DNA from: Eutrigla gurnardus
Taxonomy: Eukaryota > Chordata > Actinopteri > Perciformes > Triglidae
NCBI GenBank assembly: GCA_963514095.1
Contig: OY741285.1
Span: 11,037,116 to 11,101,115 of the forward strand
Reading direction: 5' to 3'
Length of the DNA: 64,000 bases
Shown here: in pieces, positions 12,516 to 23,526 of the stretch
Position numbering within the stretch: position 1 is the first letter of the stretch
Layout: each line of letters starts with the position of its first letter
Position numbers and translations under genes: made by a program
The notes under the pieces: generated by a model
Seen by the model: only the letters and a program-made list of their open reading frames with translations
What the model was told of the DNA's origin: nothing
Databases searched by the model: none

Positions 12516-15009
12516 ATGGGCACTGCCATTCACACAGTATTATTCCACCTTTATTGACACGTATTCCACGGCCATGTCCGCCTGCTATGCCTGCTGTCAT
12601 CAGGTCTCACAGCAAAGGAGATGGCCTTTAATGGGGACTAATAATAATATATATACTCTATGTATGCTGTACTTAAAACAAAGTTAGAAGGTGCTTTAAA
12701 TGGTAGAATAAGTATTAAAACATATCAGGACCACAATGAAGCAACTAAAATCAGACAATTAAAGTGAATCAAGTTAACGTCAGCCATGCTCTTACCCTAA
12801 ACCTAACCAAGTGGTTTTGTTACCTAAACCTAACTTCCTGTGAAGATGCAAGTTTATTTTGAAAAGAAACTATTCCTATAACAAATGGAAACTGACATCC
12901 CTCCCTTCCACATCTAAAACTGAGGCTAGAAATGAAATGACAGACCTGGCTTGTGTTTACTTTATTGTATGATTTGTTCCCATTCCAAAGGAGGCGAAGT
13001 ACTCTTGTGTGATTGCTTGCATACAGATAGAGAAAGACTTGAGCTCAGTTGTGCAGAAACAGAGGCTACGGCAGGCTCACTTATCAATATTCAGTATGCC
13101 ACAAATGGGACACGCTCACAAACATACACGCCCGATCTGTCCTTGAATGGCTTCTTGAGCGGAAACTAATGCTCAGAGGGTTAGATGTGAGAACAATGTG
13201 CACAAAAATAATGCATGTACCATTCCCCCCCACTTCTTCTTTGCTGTAGTTTTCACCGACAGACTGAAAGACTGAAGGAGAGGACAGAAGTGCACATGTA
13301 CAGACAACGTGTACGTTTCATGGCTCTCAGAGTGAAATTATTCTCTGTTATTACTGTTGATGCTAACAGCCAGGTTTTGACCTCCAGTGCGAGCTCGGCT
13401 CGATGTACAATACCTTACGGTTATATTCAAACGCAGTAATAATGTGGGTCCCATTATCTATAATCAGTCATATTTTTTAGCGATTATAACTCCCAGCTTT
13501 TCAGACTCCTTGAGCTTCAGGCACGGCAGAGGATGTGATGCACATCCTATAATCAAAATACATTAATGCACACTGACACCCAAATCAAAACAAGACGACA
13601 ACACTAATGGTTGTACACATTCAGGACTTTATGGATCCGCTAAATATCTAAATAATCATGTTGACTCATGGCTCAAAGTACACTCACAATGCTGAGGTGA
13701 TTAAAGGAGGCGTCAGTAACTTCCATTTCTGACGACACATAAACACACTCAAGAAGCTTTCGAGTCTTGCTTTTATAGATCTGCTTCTTTTCCTCCCAGG
13801 GTTGCAGCTCTGCCCCCATTCATAGCAACAATAGCATCAATGGGCTTTCTAGCCCATAATGTCCTCTCCATTAAGTCATACAATTGCTTTCCTTTGGTTG
13901 TCCTTTGGGGGCATTTATACCTTTTAGATACAAGACACACAAAAAAGGAGAGATGCAACAAAAGTGCTTGGCCAATTTCAAACTGGGGATATTGTGGATC
14001 ATGGTTGGTCAAACCACTGTTGCAGCATAAACTAATCTGTATGCTCCCTACATAATATTTGTCCAAAATCACCCATTCAATCTAGCCAATGAAATTAATA
14101 ACATTTAAGTCTGAACTAAAAAGACTGCATGTCTCACTGGCAAGAAAAAAAAGAATTTGATGTGCTTCTGTTTTTGTGTTATCGGGATTCTGTTCGTGTT
14201 GATGGTTCTGTTGAGGTAATATGATTTATATTAGTATTTCTGTCACCGATCCACGTACGAATCTAGAGAGGTAATAGGAAAATGGCTTTCCCACTTCCAA
14301 AAATGTCGATTCTGCTGCTGTCAAGGATACATTCTGGGTCTAATCCTACCTGCCACGGGCTCTACGCATTGATCCAGCATCCATTTTTTTCCACTTAGCC
14401 TCCAGTCTAACCCCATCATGTCTGACACACTCTGGCATCATTGTCGTGTCCCTGGTCCCTACACTTACTTCAACAAAGAACAACATGTTATTAATATGCA
14501 GTTTGGTTCAGCTGAGGTCAGGAGCTGAGAAATGGCATCAGTAAAACAGACCGCAGGATGAAGGAATCCAATCACAACACAGATGGGGACATAAATACCA
14601 AAACACTCACAGATAGGTTGCACTCCCCAGCTTCGTTATCATCCTGTCAATGAAAAAAATCCTCGAGAGGGACAGTAAACAAAGCCAGAAGAGAAACCAT
14701 CCTTTGTTCCGTTATTACTGAAATTCTCTATTGATTTGTTGTGGTATAAATGCACCGATGGGTTCAACTGAGGAAGCGATTCTTCCACATTCATTGTGAG
14801 AAAACAACCGAAACCAGTCAACCCAGAGCCTCACATACTAAGCTGATATTAAAAGTCAGAAGTCTGTGTTATCTGGACTAGTACTGTAAATATGAAGCTG
14901 CAGCCAGTGGCCGGGTAGCATAGCTTAGCTCATAGACGGACTAAATTTAAATTAAGATAATCCAAATTCTACAATTATAGCTGCCATTATTAAAAACAAT
15001 TATATAAGC

Positions 15010-15420
15010 CCTCATCGTAAACCAATGAAACAGAGAAATGTCTTGAAATTTGAAATTTCCCTCGGTATCAATAAAGTATTTATCTATATCTTTGGTTACG
15101 TTTGGTTATTTCCTGTTTTTATTTTGAAGTTCTCTGCATTTCTTTGGCTTCCTGTCTTTGTCTTCCCTCCTTTTTTCCAGTGTATCTGTATCTCTGGAGA
15201 GTTCCAGCTGACTGGGAGTTATTTCCAGATTTATGCCACATATATCGGAAAGCTGCTTCTCCATGTTTATTCTGGACTCTGGAGACAGAAAGCAGACCCA
15301 GACGACCTGAGAGATCTGGATGTCTCTTTATGTAGATCAGTGTATTTTGGCCCGAAACCATTCAGTGCTTTATGAACCAATAGTAGTATTTTCAAATCAA
15401 TGATTTGACAGGGAGTCAGT
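15010..15420. repeat. Degenerate interspersed repeat cluster
   Basis: The segment at about 15045-15095 reads like the tail of a fish retroelement (TTTCCCTCGGTATCAATAAA). The segment at 15330-15420 resembles a dispersed fish sequence with the pattern AGTGCTTTATGAACCAATAG followed by an AGTCAGTGTAAAG stretch. I recognise the pattern but not the family name, and the boundaries are approximate. Confidence 0.5.
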
Positions 15421-16098
15421 GTAAAGATGGTGTGATCCAGTCATTCAGAAAGTTGTCCCCTTGTAAAAAGGACCAGGAACATGAGGCTCACATTCATATG
15501 TCACCATTTCTTAATTAAAGGGGTCACGCTGGGGCTGATTGTCACATTAAAGGACAATCCCGTAAATGTATTGCTGTATTCTTTTGCTCCTCCAAAGCCG
15601 GTCGTCCATTCAGAGGCTTTTTTTTTTCTTCTTTTTTTTTTGAATGACAAAGTCTATTGTGTCCATGCGCCCGCGTGTTTCTAAGTAGGCTCCTCCACAT
15701 CGGTCACTGTGAGTGAAGGCGCTCATGCGCTGGGCAGAGTATCGCAAACTGCTCCAGGTGCAGTCCGCCTGTGTGTCGCGGCACCGTTCAGCACGCAGCA
15801 TCGACGCAGCAGCGCGTTTCTTGCTCTCCTCTCCGAAGGACCATTTCTATGTAAGTGCAGTGTTTGTGTTTTGTATGATGTGTTTTTCAGCCCGACAGAA
15901 CTGTTTTATGCAAATGTCCCACAATGACAGGGATTTATCCTAAACGCATAATTTGAAGGCAAATATATCATGAAATCTACCGTAAGTGAGAAAAGAAAGA
16001 GAAACCCTCTTAATCCTCTTGATTAACAACATTAAAGTTTGTTTGTTTGCTTTTCTTTTTTTATTGAAATAATGTTGAGGCTAATACTTGACTTGCTT

Positions 16099-16119
16099 AG
16101 AGAGAGAGAGAGAGAGAGA
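16099..16119. repeat. (AG)n microsatellite
   Basis: Ten uninterrupted AG units in intergenic DNA. Confidence 0.95.
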
Positions 16120-17953
16120 TTAAAAGGGTCATTATAGTCAAATTTTGAATTTCAATTTATGGGATGCAATGCCTGCAGTCTTTTGAATGCAACTGTTTTG
16201 AAGAAGCCTGCAACAGCACAATTGCATGCGTTAGCCCTTCAGCTGCTTGTGGCTGCTTAGATACCAGGTTGCTCTGCTCAACAGTGTTGTTTGTCTTGTC
16301 ATCTTAAAGATGAGTCAGTGCATTACACTCCTGAAATATCTAAAGAGCATTGACACCTTGTTGAGTCACACTTGTGATTTGAACCGTTTTTTTGATAACC
16401 CTGTCGAGGATAAACCTGATCTTGAGTGGCGTTTTGGCTCCCCGCTGTTAGCCAAGGAGTGTTTGATGTTTAAAAGCCTCTCAAACTTTTGTATTTCTGT
16501 TAGAATACATCACATTTTGTTTCCTGTCAGCATGTCACACCAAGGGGGGGCTCCGCTCCGTCAGGGAGTTCCAGGAGAAACTGAACTGCCAGTGTGATCT
16601 AATTCCATAAGCTGCTACAGGCAGAGAGAAATCAAATCAGTGTTTTGGCAGTCTGTTGACACACAGTGAGGGGCTGCGCTGAGCTTGAGGCAGGACCCCC
16701 GCAGAGGACAGGGACCCCTACGATCTCACTTTGTTTGTAAAAGCAGGTCCAGCCGGGCCACAGGGCACACAGCCAACCTCACATTTTCATTTTTGACAAA
16801 TGGCACCAACTGAGAAAAACAACCCATTTGAGATTAAGTTAATCTCCTCTTCCACCAGAATTGAGAAGGTACTTATCGTGATTTTGATGTGCTGCCCTTA
16901 TTGTAGTCATACTAATCATAATCATATAATAACTTAATAAACATGAAAGCATCATGACAGATTACAGAATCACACATTACTCATTAATGAAGGGGGTGCC
17001 GGGTTAAATGAACTATCAAGAACTTGCCCAGTAATTTCCACCACAGATTCAGTTCTGTAAATATAGAGGGCCTGTGAAATAAATATGCAGGTAATAATAA
17101 TGACCATGCAAGAACAGTCCTATTCCAGTATGTTTAATCTGGAAAAGTGACAAACAGCCATTTTTATATTTTGATGAGGAATACATTGCTTGATTTCATC
17201 AATGAGTAACAAAACATTGTTATAAATTTGCATATTTAGATTTTTGGATATGGTATTTTGCCAGTGTCATAATTAAAGTCAACAGCAAAAAAATGTTTTA
17301 AAAAAATGGCTTGCTCTGATGTTTGAGCTTCGCAGAGCAGAACGATGTTTGTGCTCTAGGTTGTTTTCACATTCATCTGCTGAAGGAAGGAAGTTTCTCT
17401 CATCTTGAATCTCAGTTTAAGACACACAAGATCAACACTAAATCAATCATGGGCCAATATTTAAGTTGAGTATTCACATCAAATTATTGTGCATATTCAG
17501 AATTTCTGGTTTTCTTATAGGGGATATGCTTTTACTTGATAATTTGAGTTTATTCTCAGGATTGTTTTGTCTTTTTATCTTTCTTTCTGCTTATTTTTAA
17601 TAGTTGCAGGCAGACAGTATATTTCAGACGTATCTTGATGTCTTGACATAGTAAAAAAATGTAATATTATATTATATATATTGACTCAGATCAACAAATA
17701 CATGTTAATGTTAATTCTTTTGGCAGGAAACCTAACTGAGAGCTGGTCGAAAATGAACAATGGATAATTCAAATCTACTCAACATCCATTTTGAAATTTT
17801 TGGATCGAGTGATGTTTTTATGCAGGTTTATGGTTAATGAATGTGCACTCCCTATATTGTCTTTGAACCTGGCCGGCACTTACTTAACTCAACACTGTTC
17901 TGTTTCCTTTCTCCTCTCAGTCTTTTCCTGTGAGAAAGAACAAGTCTGCAGTA

Positions 17954-20900
17954 ATGGACAGAACACACGACATTATAGCTTTAGCTTGTCTGCTGTTTCT
18001 CAAACTGCCAAAGGTTGGTTCTCAAACAATTCTTCTTTCAAGGGTCTTGTAAATGTGTTTCTTTCAAAATGGCTAAAATGTTGGACATGAAAGTGAAGGA
18101 TGGTTTTTCTTAAGTATTCTTTTGTAAATATATTTAAAGTGTGAGATGGCCAGTGGGAAAGTCTTAGAGGAGACTTATCTGAAGTGGGTCCAGTATAAAG
18201 AAGACTGCACCAAAATGATAGAAAACGAGCCACTTCCTCAAGGTACAGAATCACTTCATTTACTAGTGAATCATCATGCAAAATGGCAAGAGGTGGAAAA
18301 GGGAAGGAACCGGAGAAATGTCAAATTATGCCATTTCAATTTGCACCGAGAATGATCATAGGGTTTTTTTTTTGATGAACAGATATCTTTTCAGTTTCTT
18401 ATGATTTGTTCTTCTAGCGGGCTTGTTCTGTAACAGGACATTTGACAGATACGCCTGCTGGCCAGATACTCCAGCCGGCACTGTGGTCAACATCTCATGC
18501 CCTTTCTACCTGCCCTGGTATGATAAAGGTAACTTACTTACACTTTCAACAAACCAAGCTTGTATTCCTTGTCCGTTTCCATTTTTTGTCGGTACGTAAC
18601 CTCACTATATTGGTCACTGATAGCTGGCTAACTTCTCTCCATGTTGCCTTGGTCTTATGCTGTTCATCTTATAGCCAAGCATCTCCAGGATCGCTCCTGC
18701 TACTGTTTATCAGCTCGTTGGTCTGAATTATGGCTGCAGTAGGGATAGTATGTACTGCATTCACATCTTCTAGCAGATTTTAACAGGGTATTTTGGGTCG
18801 TGGCAGTAAACAAGGTATCTTCAATCTCTGGTCAGCTGCCCTTGCATCAAGGCTATCTGCTGTTCTCGAGGCTTGGAACCCAATCTCGGAGTGTCGTCCT
18901 GGCTTTTATATTAGTCCTTCAAACAGTATGCATGTATATTTGTGTTTCCTTTCCCTTTATGCTGGTATTATATCCATGTCTTCAGCCAAGCGTTACCTTT
19001 GCTCCAATCTGCTTCAACCCCATGTGACCATCATTAGGAGTAAGCTAATGGCAGACTTTCTCCTCCAGTGTCCCAGGGTGTTGTGCGTCGACTATGTGGC
19101 GCTGCTGGCCTCTGGCAGAGAGATGACAAAGGGCAGGTGTGGAGAGACATGACCCAGTGTGAGGAGGAAAAAGAAGTCAAGTCCCAGGAGGTATAACGAC
19201 CAAAACGTCACCTGCTAGATGCTTTAATTGGATGCAGCGGCGAGCACTTCTTGTTCAAACATTTTTATAACCACTCCACTGCTGACACTGGGGTTGGTCA
19301 TCCTGCAAACATCTAAAAGCAGAGAACAAACTCTGAAGTAACTGACGTGTTCTCACATGAGTCTGAATGCCGAGGAGCAGCAGCTGCCGACTGTAAAAGA
19401 GGTGCAATGAGACATACAGCCTTCATCAAAGCACTTAACAGGGCAAACAATTTATCCTTGCGGCGGTGAATAAAACGATGAGATTTATGAGGAGCACTAA
19501 TTAATCATTAGGTTAAGTCATTGGCAGGAATCCAGCTGCCATTAATTAGATAGCTGTTTTTCGCTGATAATAAAAATGAAAAAAATATATAAATACACAC
19601 AGGTGTGCGTGAAATGCATAATAAATGTGTAAGTTATAATAGTATGCTATAATTAAAAGCTACTGATGGTTAAAAATAATATGAAAAAAATGAGTCTTTT
19701 AAGCTGTGATCAATGTTTTTCAGCAATGGATCACATGACTACATGTAATAAACCCCCATACAATTATCATCAAAAAAGAGCTCTAAATCCACACTGTACG
19801 CTTCCTGCCGTGCATCAAATGGAAGACAAAATTAGCAACTGGCTGGTGGGCACAGTCGAGCATTGAGAGCCATAGATTTCCCTCAGGAGTTGGTACCAAA
19901 AGTGAGACCAAAAACCGAGCTAAAAGAGAGAAGATATTGGACTTACAACAATAAATTATCATGCAACCCATCACCACCAACTTTTGGCTTGACAAAGAAC
20001 AAACTGAATGCCAGGGCATAACAATCGCAGACCTAACATTCAGAACAAAACCGCTCCAAAACCAAGTGTCAAAAAAAATATCAAAAAATATTGATATTGT
20101 TTTCCATCAGGGAATCAGATTATCATATTAATAGTGAAGGAATTTATGAGGCCCTGCTTCCATGGGTTTGTTTTCCCAGCTGTGGTTCAAACAAATGATG
20201 GTGACCTTCAGGATGTTGTACACTGTCGGCTATTCCTTGTCCCTCTTCACGCTCGTGACGGCTCTTATGATTCTTCTGAGCTTCAGGTAAGCTTTGTCAT
20301 CTTTTACAAACGCTGTAAGAGAAATGCTTTCAAATGCAAATAGACAATCAGATAATAGGCTGCAATTTTCATTCTACATACAAAATCAGGTACCCAACAA
20401 ATTGCAAGTCTTCGGCATTCATAAGTCACGTACTTGTCCTTATTAAGGATTGTATTGTTAAGGAAAGGTTGAATGAAATCAGCAGCGATTTCTCATTGGA
20501 ATGGGACTAATTTTACTCCCTCTAACGCTGATTCAAGGGTGACCGGAAAATAGTGTTACATCTCAAATGAAATCTGAGACGAAATGAATACCAATGATGT
20601 GCTTTTTCAGCTCATTAAATAAAATGAGAAAAAATCATTTAAATGGTGTTATTCATGATCCATGTGTGTCCCCTGACAGGAAATTGCATTGCACCAGGAA
20701 CTACATCCACGCTAACCTCTTCATGTCCCTCATCCTGCGAGCTGTTTCTGTCATTATTAAGGACACCATGTTGGAACGCCACTGGGGGCGAGAAATCATG
20801 AAACAGACCGATGTGAGCGAGATGCTCAGTCACCAGGTGGGTCTTAATTCACCAATGATGACTGTTATTATCTGTATTTTAAACATCAGCCTTTTTTTAA

Positions 20901-22491
20901 TGTTTTTTTTTGTTTTTATGTCTGTTTCCTCGAGGCTGCTATTGGCTGCAGGGTAGCACAGGTAATGATGCAGTACTGTGTCCTGGCCAATCACTACTGG
21001 TTCTTTGGAGAGGCAATTTATTTGTACACTGTGCTCATTGCCTCAGTGTTGATCGACAACAACAAGTACTTACCATACATCTGTCTTGGCTGGGGTAAGT
21101 GCCATCACTTCCCAGATTGTCATGCATCAAAGAGTTTTTCTGAGACACATTACTTAGATTTCTTATGTGACAGCAGAGTAAGCCTTTTAAGAGCATTGTA
21201 GCTTTTATAGATTCTATAGAAGCTTCTTATTTATTGTTTGCTTGCTTCTTTGATTGCTTAACAACAAGCAATATTTATGTCTTTAGGAACTCCACTTCTA
21301 TTTGTGGTTCCCTGGGTCGTGATGAAGCAACTGAAAGAAAACAAAGAGTAAGTGTCTTTTCATTACTGCCCCCGCTGAATCTACTTAAATTGTAACAGCT
21401 GCCCTTTCTTCTCAGGTGTTGGGCTGTCAATGAGAACATGAACTACTGGTGGATCATTCGTTTTCCAATTCTTTTTGCTACGCTAGTAAGGATGGCCGTG
21501 CAAATAGTCATCATCTGACATTTTGGATATATAAAATATATTGCATGATATAATAGTTTTGCATTAGATGGAATAATTCATATTTAGATTTTCTGATCGA
21601 CAGATCAACTTTCTGATTTTCATGAAGATCCTGAAGGTCATTCTTTCCAAATTACGAGCCAGCAATCAGAGTGGATACCCTGATTACAAACTTCGGCAAG
21701 TTGTGTCAGCCATAATTTAAGTGATGATGAATTTGATTTGTTTGACTTTTTTCTTTTTCAAACCAAGGCCACAACATGCTGTTTGATTTGTCCTGTCAGG
21801 CTTGCCAAGGCAACCCTTACCCTCATCCCTCTGTTTGGGGTTCATGAAGTAATATTCATCTTTGCCACAGATGAACAGACAACAGGTGTTCTGCGCTACA
21901 TTAAAGTCTTCTTCACCCTTTTTCTCAATTCATTTCAGGTAAGTTCAGTTGAGCCAGAGAGTGGGAGCTTTCTATTACACATATCCTTGATAGTAAATAT
22001 AGTAAACAGGACTTCTCTGTCACCTCTTGGCAGGGCTTTCTGGTGGCTGTGCTCTACTGCTATGCCAATAAAGAGGTTTGTTGATTCTCATCTAATGTTT
22101 TATCCTACATAGAAGGTGGTTAACATATGTAACATGTCACATATCTGAGAGACAACATACATGAATCTACATGGATGTAAAAGTGTAGATTTTGTCTTGC
22201 ATCATATTAAAACAGTGATAATAATCCTGATAATGGAAAAAACGAACTTTTAGGGTTGTCAGGTGGGGATGTACAGCTGGAAAGATCATCCAAGGATGTA
22301 TTCCAATAAAAAGACATAATTTATTGTTTTAAACGTTGATTTTTGTTCACTGTCAAACTGGAAAATATCACAGAATTGTTACAGAAAATGGAATATTAAC
22401 TCTGAAACTCCGGATGCAGGTTAGGACGGAGCTGACGCGGAAGTTACGCACCTGGAGGATAGAAAGTGAGATTGTATGCTGTGGACGGTGA
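17954..22491 (+). CDS. Glucagon-receptor-family class B1 GPCR (13 coding exons, 431 aa to UGA); candidate GCGLR/GRLR
   Basis: This is a plasma-membrane peptide-hormone receptor, expected to couple to Gs. Coding exons: 17954-18013, 18140-18242, 18418-18528, 19069-19190, 20180-20286, 20680-20836, 20935-21094, 21287-21347, 21416-21485, 21604-21695, 21800-21938, 22034-22075, 22420-22491. A hydrophobic signal peptide comes first. The hormone-binding ectodomain has the six family cysteines (about residues 43, 59, 68, 82, 101, 122) and FCNRTFDRYACWPDTPAG, very close to GCGR. Seven TM segments follow, with TVGYSLSLF (TM1), CTRNYIHANLF (TM2), LFVVPW (TM4), NYWWIIRFPILFA (TM5), LTLIPLFGVHEVIF (TM6) and GFLVAVLYCYANKE (TM7). 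The tail after TM7 is only about 27 residues before UGA. The ectodomain is GCGR-like, while the locus (next to wdr90-rhot2) points to the paralogue missing in mammals; gcgr itself cannot be excluded without a tree. Exon 1 is the least certain exon. The intron after exon 10 uses a GC donor. Confidence 0.88.
21696..21799 (+). other. GC-AG intron in the receptor gene
   Basis: Only a GC donor keeps the frame here. Exon 10 ends CTTCG at 21695, the intron starts GCAAGT, and the acceptor CAG ends at 21799, restoring the conserved KLRLAKATLTLIP run across the junction. The rest of the donor matches consensus, which is typical of the roughly 1% of vertebrate introns that use GC-AG. Confidence 0.85.
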
Positions 22492-22809
22492 CTAGCCGTG
22501 CCTGACTCTCGAGACACTTTCTCCATCGCCACAGTGCCAGAGCGCAACAGATCCTCCGCCATAACAATGAGGGCAATGCCTGATTCGCCCACTCCTGAGA
22601 GTTCACTTATTTTGAGACAGCAAGCTCAGCCAACACAGCCTGCTGCTTCTTCGTTGCACTGTCCATCAGCAAGTAGAGACAACACCCTGCAGCATGGGAA
22701 ACAGGATGACACTGGACAATCGTCTGTAGCAATGCAGGCGTCCTTCCTCATTCACCTTCAAGACCCCGTGGAGTTACTCCCACACGTTGTAAATCTAGAT
22801 TTAGATTGA
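22492..22809 (+). other. In-frame extension after UGA-CUAG: candidate stop-codon readthrough tail of the receptor
   Basis: The receptor frame stops at TGA 22489-22491. The next bases are CTAG, and the frame then stays open for 105 codons to a TGA at 22807-22809. Readthrough would give a 537-residue receptor whose cytoplasmic tail after TM7 is about 130 residues, rather long for GCGR-family receptors, instead of about 27. The extension is rich in Ser, Thr, Pro and Gln and includes RNRSS and SPTPESS, the composition expected of a phosphorylatable GPCR tail. UGA-CUA(G) is an established readthrough-promoting context in vertebrate genes such as AQP4, MAPK10, OPRL1 and OPRK1, the last two being GPCRs. 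The alternatives are a recent nonsense mutation (CGA to TGA at a CpG), an assembly error, or chance. Confidence 0.6.
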
Positions 22810-23526
22810 ATACAGTCATTTGCATTCACTGTACATTTTAAATGTTGTCTGTTGCATAATGTAAAATTGTCATTAAGTGATTTGTTATTATTTATGTGTT
22901 GTACAATTATAAATGTGTAAATAAGTGGTTGTGTTCATTTAAGGCATATTGAATACAAATTGCGTATATATTTAAAAGGATCTGTTTTTAAAAAAAGGTT
23001 GAGTGATCACTTGATATGATTGATGGGTAGAATGAACAGGCTTGTAAAGTCATCAGAAACTCAAGTCCCATAAAAGGTTGTACATTTCAAACTATATGCA
23101 CTATATGTCTTTTTTTACAGCATTTATTTGGTGAAATGTGTTGTCCTTTTTGCAAAAATGCCAGATTCGTTTTCACTCCGAGCGTGAACTTCATTACCCA
23201 GAAGCGCCAGGGAAAAGGAACGCACGGACGTCACGAGCGGCGGAGGCTGGAGCGGGAAGGATACTACTGCTCCAGTAATCAAACAGCTACTTCACAAACA
23301 AACCCGTCCACTCGGCAGCGTTACCCCGGAGAACTGGAAAAGCCTTCGCGTCTCACAATGACGTGAAACTAAATGTTTTTTATCGTTTCGGTCTGTGGGG
23401 AACGGAGAAGGAGCTTTTACGGTCATTTAGCTGCCCGTTTGCTAACTAACGTCTCAGCTGCTTGTGATTTAACGTCAACACTGAGGCAGCAACAGGTGGC
23501 TTTTCCATCTGCGATATTCACTATCA
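22810..23526. promoter_or_regulatory. Receptor 3' flank and wdr90 promoter/5' UTR region
   Basis: This 717-bp gap separates the end of the receptor frame from the wdr90 start. The left half is AT-rich and probably receptor 3' UTR, although I see no clean AATAAA. From about 23170 the composition turns GC- and CpG-richer, with a CRE-like GACGTCA at 23227-23233, consistent with a housekeeping-type promoter for wdr90. Confidence 0.45.

Larger units (their letters stand above)
12540..17950. other. Intergenic region between nlrc3 and the receptor gene
   Basis: I recognise no coding exon in this 5.4-kb stretch. It holds a repeat remnant at about 15010-15420 and an AG microsatellite at 16099-16119. 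Several frames of 70-120 codons exist but show no family resemblance or coding-like composition. The right part presumably contains the receptor promoter and any 5' UTR exon. Confidence 0.55.

Noticed and set aside
13773..14072. 99-codon minus-strand frame in the intergenic region
   Set aside because: No splice context or recognisable domain; likely chance or an unrecognised repeat remnant.
22487..22498. A GT...AG pair around the receptor TGA (GTGACTAG) that might be read as a tiny intron
   Set aside because: The span is under 10 bp, far too short for a spliceosomal intron, and the frame on both sides is already the same.
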